DNA of 64,000 nucleotides from NCBI GenBank assembly GCA_013398055.1, contig VZRS01001505.1:248001-312000 (forward strand). The letters are read 5' to 3'. Origin of the DNA: Ifrita kowaldi (taxonomy: Eukaryota > Chordata > Aves > Passeriformes > Cinclosomatidae). The notes beneath the pieces were generated by a model. It made no database searches and was not told the DNA's origin. It saw nothing but the letters and a program-made list of their open reading frames with translations. Below are positions 11,216 to 23,959 of the stretch, piece by piece. How positions within the stretch are numbered: the first letter of the stretch is position 1; every line of letters starts with the position of its first letter. The position numbers and the translations under genes were made by a program.

Positions 11216-14200
11216 TAACGAAAGGTTTTTAAAGTACTGTCATCCTTTCCAATTCAAAACACATTTTGGTTCCTCAGGGGGATCACTGGCTTGCTCCTGA
11301 TCTAAGCACCTTACAAGGCCAACAGCATATATAGGTACTTTATAGGTAAAACAGGAGCCATGTTATTGAAAAACTGAATTTCCTTGCCATGATCTTCACT
11401 ATAGAAAAGAAAATCCATTGGCTGCAGTTACACCTTTTGTTTCCTACCCAGAATTCTGAGACCAGAGCTAAGGGACACTACAGAGACACAGTTTAATGTT
11501 ACTGCTCCAGCAATTACTACTAAGCTGCTTGAATTTCTCATTCCAATTTTTTATTCTCTGAATGCCCCCTTCCCTCTTTTAATACTCTTTCGTCTTTTCT
11601 CTGTTTACTTTTTTGAGGGGGGAAAAAAAAAGAGCAGAGGAAGGAAGAGGACTAAGGATGCTTTTTTGTCTCCTGTCTCATATGGTTTCTAGGAATGAAG
11701 AGACAGAATGCAGGGAAAATCAGGGGAGAGAGAGCAGTTTCTTCAATTCTCCCATCCAAAAAATAACCAAAGCAACGCTAAGCAAATACGTATCTGCAGA
11801 GCTTCTTCATTTTCCAACCAGTTCTTCAAGGTTTCATTAGTCCCGCAGGTCCCTCAGCTCTGCCTGCACTGGCTGGCAGAGCAACCCTCTCCTCTCCACG
11901 TGCCATTTTCATGCGATGAGAGCCATAACTAGTGATGGTACCACTGCCTGCAGTGCACAGCTCTCCTTCACTCAGTCTGTTGGTCAAGCAATGCTGCTAA
12001 GAAACCACCATGAAGACTGCGAGAAGAAAGCAGAGGTGAGCAGGATTAGTCTCACTTGGGATAACTCATTCCTCAGCAGGATGATGAATTGCTGACAGAG
12101 CTGGAGAGGAAAGCCCAGCCCGGCCTCCTGCAGACACCCAGCACAGCACAATGTCAGCAAAAAGCTGTGGAAAGGTCTAGGGAGGGAGTGGGGGGCGAGA
12201 TGAAACAGCTGCTGGGCTTAGAAATAGGTGGAAAATGGCATCACAGCCCACAGTCCACTGCAGCGAGGAAATGCAAAAGTGGAAACTTGCAGATATATTT
12301 TTACATGGTGGTAATGATTTTAGCATCTGCATAAGGCACACGAGCCAGGGCCTGGATCCCTTCTCGGTTAAATCACTTAAAGCCCTGCTCTGCCTGAAAG
12401 GAATAATCTCCTCGCTTTTATTGCTGTCTTATAAACTTTCCATCCCAATCTACTAACGAAATTAAGTGTCACAAGGACTGTCAAATAAATTCTACAAGGG
12501 GGTTGTGGGAGAGGAAAGAAAGGTTTGAGCTTGGAGAGTCAGGGCAGGGGGAGCACGCTGAAAATGTAAAGTCCAGAAAACGAGGATGGTCATTGGGAAA
12601 GTGGCTCTTTGGGGCTTCTAAGACCACAAAACCAACCCTGGAGCACGACAACCACTCTCTGCTAGATGTTTGCTACCCCCGTTATACCCCAGTTGGAGGA
12701 AGACCACTGTATGCAGGGAGCTGAGACCTCCAGTGATGAAGCATTAAGAAGCCATTCCCTTTCCAGATGGTGTAACTGATGCTGATTGACCTAAATTATG
12801 TCATGCAGTGAACACTATCAGCCCATGCTGTGTGCACCATCTCCGATTGCAAGGGAACAATGGGGAGCAGAGCAGGGGACAATGGAGGCCGTGGGGGGCT
12901 GGTCCGTGGCAGGGTCACAAGGTACAGAGTACAACAGCAGAGCAGATATTTCCAGCGTGCCTTTTCCTCTGCTGTGGATCTGCCTGGCTTCTGTGCTGCG
13001 GGAGACAATGACACGGCATCCTCCTGGATTAAACGTGTTGTGAGACAACTGGGAAAGCAGAGATCTGGTCTTGCTGGTGTCACTGGCTTTACCTGTCACT
13101 GTTCTTTTAAAGAACATTTTTAATAGATGAGGACCAAGTCTACCCTGGATCTGACCAACACCACACAAGAGTGATTCTGGATTTGCAGAAGTGGGAGTTT
13201 GTATTCTCCATGTTGGCTCATCCAGCTTGCCTTTGTCTGAAATAACCCAATGCACACTTTTGTATGCCTATAAAACAAAAGGCTGAAAAAAACATTTTTT
13301 TTTTTTCACAAGGAGAATGTTTTCCACAATTCTCAGTAATTCCTACAGAACAGTTAATTAATTTTAAGGTCTTTCTCACCCCTATATCTGAATGGATAGT
13401 TGGAGAGAGAAAAAGGAAACAGAGATCTGTATGAGACTAGCAACAGCCTGATCTCTCTAGGGGTAAGGACATATTTATTTATGTATATTAAGGTCTTGTT
13501 TTTATCACAGGATTATCTCCTTCAGGAGCACAAATTTGCAAGATGGGAGGACAGAGGATAAACGACAAAGTAAAATAAATTATCTGCTTGGACATGGATC
13601 TAAATGACCAATATGTCTCTACATGAAATTATTATAATGCAATATTGTTTAGATGTCTAATATGGAAAGCCTTCTCATATTTAATTTCAGCTAATCCAGT
13701 GGTTGGTTCACTAGACACTGAATATATAATGGAGAATACCAAATACATGGTTAATCAACGTAATCAGAATGAAAGCAGCAATTGGATTATCCAAAAAATA
13801 ATAAACTTGATATTTCTGGTTTCAGAGATCTTATTTTTAAATCTCTTTCCTAGAGCAGACCTGGTAAGGGAGGAACCCATGACAGCACAAAATTGGGGCA
13901 TACACAGATCACAAACCTGGCCACTGAGGAAGAAATCCCTTCTATTGATTTATGTGGCCCTGAATCACCCAGGATGTCAGCATAAATTTTAGCTTCCAAC
14001 AAGCTAAATATGAAGCCTGATTTTTGACATAATAGCTTTGTTCTTCATGTTTTACCCCCACTCCTTACACAGGCACTGGAGCTCTGCTTGTTGCATTCCC
14101 TTGAAAAAACCCAACATTGAGTGAAGCAAAGTTAATCCATTTGTCAGCATCTGCTGACCCATGCACCTGCACTGGAGTTTGTAACAAAATCCCAAACTAG

Positions 14201-16986
14201 CACCAATGAGCTTCAGGTTCTGGCGAAAATGGCGTGCAGAGGACATGCTACACTCCTGGAGACTTCCCCTGGGGATGCAACTCCTTGGAGAGATGGATGG
14301 GTACTTGTACAAGTGTATCCAGATCAGTTTAACCCAGAAATTTCAGGAGATCAGGTTCCCCAAGAGATTCCCTCGGTTGTTAAAATATGTTTTATCATTT
14401 TTTCCCGTCAAAGCCTGCGTGTGACTTTTCCTGAAAAAAGTCACTGCAGTACAATTGGTTCTCAGAGAACAAAGCAGCACAGGCGTTAGGAAAAAGAAGG
14501 AAAGAAAACAAAGCAAAATAGCTGAATGAGACTGTTTTAAATAACTCCCAAATTGTCACAAGATCGCAAAATTCATATACGAGGCTGAAGAAAGGGGGAG
14601 CTAATTTTCTCCAGAAAAAAAAAGATATTGTCCTTTCTTCCTATTATGTCAGTTTGAATTTTTCATTTACAAGTGTTGCTGAAGACTGCGTACACGTGTA
14701 AATATTCATATTCAAAATATTCCCCTTGAAAAAGCAGGGGTGAAAGGGACATTATGGAAATGAGGCTGGATCAATACCGGAAGGAAAATGTGATTCAGAG
14801 CTATTAAGACATTGGTGTGCTTCAAACCCAGTGTTCAGGCTTTCACTTCTTTCCTGTTCCTGGACTCTGGCTGCTATAGCTGTGACCTAAAATCTTTTTG
14901 AGGTGGGCAGACAGTAGCGATGAAATGACTTGAAGACTGAAGAAATTTAAGGAATTCCCTCCGTCTGGTATATCGAAAAGTTCAAAAGTTACCCCTGTCT
15001 CAGTGGCTAAGCAACAGGAATGCCAGGTGTTAAAATATTTTTTTAAAGAAAATGAGAAAGGCAAAAGAACCACCAAAGGCTGGTACGAGGTCCAAGATAA
15101 CTCAAAGAGAATTCACACACATATTTGACACGCCAAGCTATTTTCCATCAGACCAAAATAGCAAGAGAAATTTTATCTTCTGCCTTTTTTTTTTTAAAGT
15201 GTTCGTCTTAAAATTCTGTATCAAAATTGTGATTAAAGTTTAGGCTGCATATTTTCATGCATCAGAAAATCCAGGGCAACCCATTTAGTAGCAAACATTT
15301 GTCAGAATCGTTGACCTTTGGACCAAATCCATCTATATAAGATAGAACACAGCAAGAATAAAGGAGCCAGAGTAGAAGCTGGAGTTTTGTAGATTCCCTT
15401 CAAAGGATTTGTGGAAAGTAACTCTTATAAACAAGCCCATATCCAATAAGATGAAATTTAATATCTATTTTCTGCACTTCTCTTAGAGGCATGTCATGAT
15501 CCAACATTAACAATGTGTTTAAAATGAAGAAATTTAATCTTTTCTTTTTTTCTAAAAAAAAAAAAATACTCTAGGAAGTTTGAATGTGTTATCCCATATA
15601 TGGAAAAAACATCTGTCTTTTTTAATTCCATCATACCTTCATATTACTAAAGGTGTCCCTTCTTTTGTTGGGTGGCAACAACTAAAGGAGGGCTTTCCAT
15701 GAAGATGAAAAGAAAAAAAGCAGTAGACTAGGCTCAAAATTGTCTTCTGAGCAAATCATTGGCATTTCTAGGCCAAAAACAACCCAAGAAACTTACTTCA
15801 CAAAAAATACAACATTGATGCAAGCATGAGATCTGGCAGAAAAAGTAGGGAGAAGAGTTGAGGCAGAAATTTGCCAAAAATAATTTTTTTTCTGGGAAAA
15901 TCTACACCCCAGAAAACTGTCAAGGCAGAAGAGAAAGGACTGGCTTGCTTTAAAAAGCCACATCTTGGAAGAATTTTGAGATCCCTGAGGTGCATAACAG
16001 AGAAAAAGATGCTACCAAAGGAAAACGTTTCAATCTTTGTCAATTTCCAGAAATTTTAACCCATGGATATAGGAACTGCAAGGAGGAGAGTACCTGCCTG
16101 CTTCCAAAGTAGCTGGAATTTTATTCTGGAGAAACCAAAACAGAAAAAGTTGTGAGAACATTAAAAACCTTAAGGTCAGCAATTTTTAATAAAATACTTC
16201 AATTTTTCCTTGAGAGAAACTCTGTTTGTCCTTTTAAAATGTATTTCCCCATTAGATAACATGCCCAACAGCAAATAAACTAAAAACAAAACCTAAAAAA
16301 CCCCACATTTTAATTTCCTTTTTTAAAAAGAAGCTTGAGCTAAAAAATGACAACTAAGATCAAAAGGGATTTAGAAACCTCCTTTAGTGGTAAAATTGAA
16401 AGTTGAGTACTTCTTTTTCAGAAACAGAATAAAGCCAGACACTAAGCTTGAAATTTTTGCCAGGCAGAAGATCTGTCCTCTACGGAACAGCAGGAGTCAC
16501 AAATAATTAATATTCTGATTAAACTGTCCTACTAAAAAACCAATCCCTTCATTAAACCTGAATCATTAACAGGCCACCCAAAAAAGAGAAAAAAAAAGCT
16601 GGACTTGACTTTTCAAGGATATTTTCTTTATTCCTGGTGGTCCCTGCCATTCTTGCAGTCACATTTTTGCTAAGCAAACAAACTGGCATGAAAAGAAAAG
16701 CTTTTCTCATCCATAGATCGATTAGATTAGATCATATCACATCCCTGTCAGTCTGCTGAAATCGTTTTGGGCCAGCGAACACTGTAGCTGATGACTTTTG
16801 GTAACAAAAAGATGAAAAAACAAAATCAATAATAGCTTCCTTCTCTTTCTTTTCCTGCCTAAATATATTCAGTCACATGGGAAAGCACACAAATACATAC
16901 AGCAATACAACTATTTAAAATAATCTTTTCTACTATGCAACGTTTTCCTTAGAGATGCAGGACCTTTTCCATAAAAAGTGTAATTT
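11216..16986. other. Unique non-coding DNA
   Basis: No gene, RNA or clear mobile element is seen. Around 12796-13255 up to five short frames overlap on both strands, which is a sign of few stops in a GC-rich patch rather than of coding. Poly-A/T runs occur at 13296-13306, 15185-15195 and 15555-15566. The block 14600-15240 is AT-rich and unremarkable. Confidence 0.5.
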
Positions 16987-17035
16987 CTATTTATTTTCCT
17001 TGAAATTATTTTCCTCCTATTTATTTTCCTTGAAA
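16987..17035. repeat. Short tandem duplication, 30-base period
   Basis: CTATTTATTTTCCTTGAAA occurs at 16987-17005 and again at 17017-17035. The intervening bases also resemble the unit (ATTATTTTCCTC). This looks like a local replication-slippage duplication in AT-rich DNA. Confidence 0.85.
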
Positions 17036-20000
17036 ATAAAATAGTGGCAACAGGGAAAAAAAAAAAAGCCTACAATTAGGAATGTCTTTAATTTGATGTT
17101 ACTTTTTCCATCTGTATTCTTTCCATAGAAGTAAACCTCAACTCCGAGATGGTTTTTGAGATTTACATGTTTATTTCATTTTGTTTAATATCCTAATCGG
17201 TTCACAGTAAATTTGACCACACACACATACAGTGATCCCAGCTGTTTGACTGTGGCAAGCCAAGCCAAAGTCATAGGCAAAAATACAGCCCTGCTGCTGA
17301 AATCTTTGCAAAATTATAAACAAGACCCTTAATATTATAGCTTGGCATCCCACACCAGCAACAGAGATGCTAACACTGTTTATAGGAAAACAAGCTAAAA
17401 GCAGCCCCCTGCTCTTTGGTGCTTAAAGGCTTATGGTAAAGGAAAAACTTGCATTTAAACACTGGTGATGTGTAGATGTGCTCCTGGTTTGGCCTAATGT
17501 TGTGGTTTCCATAAGAAGGTCTGAGGATGCTGTGCCTTCCTGGCAGGTAGGAGAATGACACAAGTTAATATTTAATGAACTCTTCCTGTGTCTCTTTTCT
17601 CCCTCATTTTTGGGGGGGTTAATTAATTCATTATCTTTTGCCACTCCCTTCATTGTAAAGCCCAAAACAAACAAACCCAAAGACTTGTTTGCAGCTTTCG
17701 GGGCTGCTTCACTTTTCATGGGAAAACAGGAGGAGAAAGCTGAGGCTGTGATCTTCAAAGGCATGAAATCCCCCAGTTTCACTTGCTCTGTCCTGATTTG
17801 TGCCACACACTGTTTATCAAAGTCCAGACCTCGGTGGAAATACCCAGGGAGCCTGGACAAGGTGTAGACACCTGCCTGCCCTCCCTGGGCCACTGCCTTT
17901 ATTTTTTATGACACTGAAAGTCCAACAATAAAGCCAACAAAAATTCAGTGTACACCTATCAGTTCGGTCGAGGAGAAAGAGACAGAACCAGATGGTAAGA
18001 TTTAAAAATAGAATGAAAGAAAAATTATTTTCTAAAAGCCCTCTTTCCTAAGGAACGCCCTCGGAAACAGAGCCTGACAGTGGTGGGATGGACAAAACCA
18101 CACCATCTGTGTTTCTAAGCAGCCTGGGCTTTCCACAGCACATGGGTGCTCTTTATGGGAGACCTGGGTGAACAAGGGTGAGATCACAGGGTGCAGAGAT
18201 CAAATAAGCCCACAATCAGAGCCAGATAATGACTTGAGAACATGGGAGGCATTTTGTGCTGCCTGCAGCTCTCCTTGCTCTGCCGGTAAAGCCAATCACA
18301 AGCCGAGCCACGTTGGCCTATAAAGCTCCTTATCAAGATTTCACATCTGGCCTGCACATCGTAATTTAATGATGATATGGTAGCATCCCCTCTCCACTGC
18401 ACAGCACAAATTATCACGTTGCTTTCTGAGGACATAAATCTCATTTAGCATTTCTTCCCCTTCAGGGAGTTTTACAGGCCAGAGAGCAGGATAAAGATAC
18501 CCACCTGCATGCATATACAGAGCTTCTCACGTGGGCTGTGACTCAAAAGCACCCGTTCCTGAGAAATGCTGCAGTCTTGTGTAATTAATACCTTTCCCTA
18601 AACTCCCTGTGCCAGGCTACAGGCAGAGGACTGTGGAGGTTGCTGTGCACCACCTGGGAATGTGGTCCCTTTTGTGCAGAGCCCCTCATACCACCTTCCT
18701 GTCACCGAGACCTATTCCTGTGAGGTTTTTTTTTTGCAATAGGAATGTAGAAGGAAAAATTCTGGTGGGGCCACTCCATGGTGGAGGCAGAGCTGAGCTT
18801 CCCATAATGACATCTGGGTGCTGCCATCTCGATTCTGTCCTTCCCCCAAATCCACAGGAAAAATGGCTTTCTGGGCACGTGAGTTAAATCAATAAAAGGG
18901 GAAAAAATTCCCAGCTCCATAACAGGGACAGTGGTGTCCACATTCCCATTCTTTCTCAAAACTTTGTTATTATGGGATGGAGTGTTAAGGATCTGTCAGC
19001 ATTTCTATTACAAACCTCAGTCTTTAGAGGTTTATAAACGCAGCCATTTAAAATAACACTGCCTTAAAAAGTAGGTATGTGAGTTGTCAGCAGTGGTGTT
19101 TCTGTTTTCTTTAAGATGGTTTAAAGACGTTTTAGCAGATTATTAGCCTTAGAGACGTCAAAAATAATCAGAGGTGGTTTTTCGGCTACATTTTTGGCTA
19201 CCTCTGGATAAATAATGGTTTAATCTGAAAAACACTGAGTACATAATATGAACTGTCTTTAAGCAACAACAACAGAAAAAAGGAAAAGCCTCAGTTAATG
19301 GCCACGCTGTTTATGTTTTAGAAACAGCTCCTGCACATGCACTGGGTATGCTCAGCTTTGAAAGCTTTCCCTGTGATGTGGGTAACGCGATACAACCGTA
19401 GTTACGTGGATGGAGCAGCTGTTTCCATGAACTGAGCTCACATGATCCACATCACTTCCAGGGGACAAGCCATCCCCAAACCAGGGCTGTCCCCAAGGAA
19501 GCCACTCAGGATGGGGTGGCTGGGGGCTCAAGGAGGGGGCACAAGGGCACCTCAAACCCTCTGTCTCAGCCAGCCTCCAGCAGCCAGTGCTGAACAAAGA
19601 GATCTGTGATCCCATTTCACAGCCTGGGCTGCTCCATCAGCTGGTGGGCACTGACAGCACCAGCACCTCCTCCCACATGAGGAAGCCCAAGCCATGGGTG
19701 GGCTAAACTGCAGCAGCATGAACAGAGAACACGGATGAGAGACATTTAAACCTTCATCTAGGTGAGCAAGGGCCACACTTATGTCCATGACCAGAACAAT
19801 TACAGGCTTGGGCTGGCTCCTGCCATGGACCTTAACCAACTGAGGATAAGTCCTGAAGACCTCATGGTCTGTGAAACTGAGTGGGGAAAGACTGGAGCAG
19901 GTGGGGGGAACTGCCTCAAAAACTGCCTGTGTGCCATTAAATGCTGTTACCAGCAAAAAGTCAAAATGGTGTTTTTAGCTTGCCCTTCATGGAGAAAATT

Positions 20001-20890
20001 ACAGTCTTGATACTTTGTTACAACAATAATTGCCCTGAGATTGGCTTGCAATTATTTTGGTGAGTCTAACCTTCCAAAGTGAAATGACATGAACAGCAGA
20101 GCATCCATGGCCCCAGGTAACAGCCAGCTTAACAGCTTCTAATTATGTCCCATCAACTCTTGATCTTCTTTACCTGATTGTTGCTTCAAAGTGTTTCAGC
20201 AAAGAGAAGATGGCCTCAGCACTCACTATTTTTCTCAATGTCTTGGTGAAAGTTTTGGAGCACTTTCACTGGGCAGAGAGTAGAGATTGACTGTGCTGCC
20301 TGAAACACATTTTTAACTAAAAAAGCAATAGTTTAGTGCTAAACATATTCTATCAACCAGACAAGACACTTGAGTTCTTTCTTTAGATGCTTAATAGCCT
20401 TAAATATCTATTTTGCCAGAACATCTATTTTGAAGATTGTCCATACATAAGAACTTAATGACAATCACGGCTGTGGACTAGTTACACAGAGTAATTATGT
20501 CAATGTAAGCTTCAGAGTGTGAGTCTCTGATCCTGTAATAAATAGCCATTTTCAGAGCTGGATAAAAATAAATGTAATCAGGATTACATGACGAAAAATG
20601 TAAAGAATCTGATTTGGTTATTCTTCCCCTTGCAAAACCCATCACTCCAGAGTGATTTGAAGACAACACCCCGGTCTGTCCTGAGTAAGTGCTACAGCTT
20701 CCTGAAGTCTTCTCCTGAGATCCCACTGCTTCAGCACCCGCATCGTGAGAGCTGACCAGACCCACCCTGGAAAGGACCAGATGATATTTCCTGCTCTGTC
20801 AGCTCTGGGCACATGCCACATGCTGCCCTGATTCCCATTCCTGATCTCCTTTTCTCTCCCACATCTTCTGTTCCTTCTATAATTTAATCC
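17036..20890. other. Unique non-coding DNA
   Basis: No gene is recognised. The minus-strand frame 17423-17893 (156 codons) and the plus-strand frame 17610-17867 cover the same DNA on opposite strands and neither resembles a known family. The minus-strand frame at 19552-19956 is similarly anonymous. Confidence 0.5.
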
Positions 20891-20938
20891 CTCTCTCTCT
20901 CTCTAGCCTGTTATATATTAAAATATATATACATATAT
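20891..20938. repeat. CT microsatellite followed by AT-rich simple sequence
   Basis: A (CT)7 run at 20891-20904 is followed after a few bases by an AT-alternating stretch (20911-20938). It is short and interrupted, typical of vertebrate simple sequence. Confidence 0.9.
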
Positions 20939-23213
20939 CTGATCTAGTCAGCCAAGATTACATTGCTATTTCTATTTATTTATGTAGCTGTATTTCTGTG
21001 AGCCTGCAACCAAAGAGGCAACAAAAAGCAAAGCCTTTAGTAGCTTGCCCATGGTGGAGCTTGCCTGGCGCTGCCAAGGCAGGGAGCTGCCCCACTCCCG
21101 CATGGAGACCTCGCCGTGACTCAGCTTCAGAAGCTGTTTTCTGGCATTGCCCTTCTTTTCTCTTTCCTTTTCATATGTGCTTTTCTTTGGGACTTGGTTT
21201 TGCTTTCTCCTTCCAGAAAGAAAATTGGAATCCAGCAATAACAGTAGCAGAAAGAGCCCCAATCTGTCTTCATTAAAACTTCCCTTTCCCAGAAAAGGCA
21301 GTTTCACCATCTCTAACATTGTCTCATCATGGTCAGAAAGGGGTTTCATGACAATGGAGCAGTATAAAGGAAGATCGTTCAAAAGCAAAAGCCCTAATAT
21401 TTTGTATTTCAGATGCTTTCATGTCTTTTATTCTGCCTTCTGGAGTCAGAGATCTTTGTATTCAAAGCCCCAAATATTATTTATAGCACTTTATGGAGAC
21501 AGAGCCATCAGCACCCAGGCCGTCCAGACCTCTTCATCCAATTTTTGTTAGTACTGTACCACAAGCCCATGATGTTCAGCAAATGTGAAACCAAGATGAG
21601 GAGGCACAACAGAACTGTTTTAAAATGAGCCTGTGCCTTCCCAAACCCCACACGAGCATCCTGGCTGCTCACGTAGCCTTCCTCCCTCTGAGGAAGCACA
21701 GATTCATTATTTACAAGAGGCTGGTTGTGCTACCTCTGTGCAGTCACCCACAGCATCTTCTTACCACCCACCGCTGCAGCTGATCTGTGTTTTTGCACTT
21801 CACTTGACTGGAAAAGCAGAATTTGACCTGGTGGTTTCACTTCTTGCTGGTACTCAGGGTCACTTTGTCACCTTCAGCCCAGGGGAATGACATCAATCCT
21901 GCAGTGCTGCAAAGCAGTCATTGCACAACACAAGAAAAATCATAGGGGTGATAAACGCTGCAGGAAGGGATGAGCCTCTCATGCCTTCACCCCACTGATT
22001 TCTGCTCAGACCTTGGAGAAGATTTTACCTTCTCCCTGTCCCCCTACAACCAGTCACAACAAGCACTGGATCAACCCCAGACCACAAGCCATGAACCACC
22101 TTCTGTAAGCGGATACATTTTGTATTTAATACCACAGTAAATTAAAAAATGGCAGACCACATCAAGCTTTTATTTCGCATACAATAAAAGGGTTTCCTCA
22201 GTCATAAAAAAATGGGCAAGGAGAGGGGGAAGAGGCCACCGCACAACAAATTCCTTCCTTACAGTCTGGAGAATTTGCAGGGGCGGGTTCAGGGGGAAAT
22301 TTGCCAGTTAATAAAATGTTGTGTATGAATTATACATCAGGACTGGCCCCAAACGTGAACCAGACATGGTTTGGTGTGCTGGGATCACTGCACTGGCACA
22401 GTGCAGGATCACTTCCAGTTCCACAAAGACTCACATACAAGCTTTATCTCCAAGGTTTAAGCTCCTTCTGCCTCCAGTTAAACAGTGAAGGACATGCGTA
22501 AATATTCACATGCTAAAGGACTTAGCTTTACAAAGACAGCTTTGTTCTGCAAAGGTTGTCTACACCGGAAGAAATACTAAAACAATAGAAAACAGGACAA
22601 TTGTTTATCCCCTTGGTTAAAAAAATTATGTGTGCATCCAAATACATTCGTCTTTAGGTATAGTTAGGCTTTTCCCCATGCTTTTTCTGATGTACAAGGT
22701 GCAGATATAATAAATTCCTGTACCCAAAATTCACACACATCAGTAGAGGAAAACCCATTGACTTAAAAAGGACATTGTAGCAGCCCAGGAATCCAGCTCT
22801 GCCGATCTTCCAAACTGAAACCAAAACTGGTTCTAAAATCACTGCAGAGATGATGTTGCTTTTGTAGCATCTCTGGCATTATCGCTGGCAAATAAAGGAT
22901 TTGTGTATTCTTCACATTCCCCACGCTGCTCAGGGCCTCCCAGCACCACGACAGTGCCACACACTCCATGAACAGCACGGTACACACAGCCCTCATCCTG
23001 AACTCTTTGGATTGTAGGTATAAAACCCCAGACAGGACACAACAGACCTATGGATAAGCTTCTAGGAAAACCAAAACAGCTCGTGCCAAGATGGAAAGCA
23101 GTGTATTTCTACACCCCAGCTGCCTAACCATTAATCTTTTTCACGCTGTATTTATCTGCTGCTCATAACAGTTTGTTTTATAATGCTTGTTTAGCTCCAG
23201 TAGCCTTCCAGAC
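20939..23213. other. Unique non-coding DNA
   Basis: No recognised gene or mobile element. Frames at 20972-21388 (minus) and 21147-21551 (plus) overlap antisense to each other and have no domain. An AATAAA word at 22183-22188 is isolated and not linked to any exon. Confidence 0.5.
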
Positions 23214-23454
23214 TCGCACGGGGCAGCGAGGACAGGGTTTGTGTCTGCCACGCTCATGCAGCCAAATTCGCTGCTCCACTGCCCAGCCAGGACAGTGTGG
23301 GGACCTTTTCCTACCCCTGCCCCTCTTCTCCGTGGCACAGCAGAGCTCTGCATTAGTGCGGTTGTGGTGACTTTAGCAGGGGTTCCCGCAGCAGAGCGAG
23401 GACGTTCACTGCTGAGCTGCACAAACACCACGTCACGGGAGCAGCGCGCCGAGC
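23214..23454. promoter_or_regulatory. CpG cluster, small island-like segment
   Basis: I count about 15 CpGs in 241 bases, ending in a dense AGCGCGCCGAGC word (23443-23454), in a locally GC-rich stretch. This is the densest CpG cluster in a GC-rich context in the window. It could be a promoter of an unannotated transcript, an enhancer with low methylation, or a remnant. It is short for a classical island and no open reading frame next to it looks like a first exon. Confidence 0.35.
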
Positions 23455-23510
23455 ACTCCCACAACTTCCACACCACATACCTCCCATGCAGCAACCCTGA
23501 TAAATACTTC

Positions 23511-23536
23511 GGGGGGGGAAGGAAAGGGGGGGTGGG
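23511..23536 (+). repeat. G-run tract, possible G-quadruplex
   Basis: A run of eight G, then GG, then seven G and GGG lie within 26 bases, so four or more G-triplets can be drawn with short loops. Such tracts can fold as G-quadruplexes. It lies about 60 bases from the CpG cluster, which may or may not be meaningful. Confidence 0.6.
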
Positions 23537-23872
23537 AACAGGATATTTTAATTGACTTGACACTAAATTCCACTCCCCGCATTGAATCAACTGAGCATTA
23601 AATTCATGTGTCTATTATGGTATGTGCAGATGTGTCAGGGTACACACGTTAAGTGTTTCCAGTCGCTCTCTTGAGTTATTTTCTTGTTGAATAAAAATCA
23701 TGTGAAACCCATTAAAGGAAAGACCAACAGAATTTGATAACAAGATGCAACAGCTATCTAAGGTTTTTGAACAATCCCAACAATTTCAGGCGAGAAATAT
23801 AACTTTTCAGCACTTCTTCCTAATATTCACTAGAGGTGAAGTATTTCCTGGAGTGGAACTGAGGGCTTTGGG

Positions 23873-23959
23873 GGGTTTGGTTTGTTGGTTTGGTTTGTTT
23901 TTGGTTTTTTTTTTAATGCTACCATATTAGTTTGGTTTGTTGGCTTTGTTTTTTTTTTA
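23873..23959. repeat. GTTT-rich simple sequence
   Basis: Repeated GGTTT/TTGTT words at 23873-23914 and again at 23929-23959, with T runs, form an imperfect GTTT-type simple repeat interrupted by a short unique piece. Confidence 0.85.
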
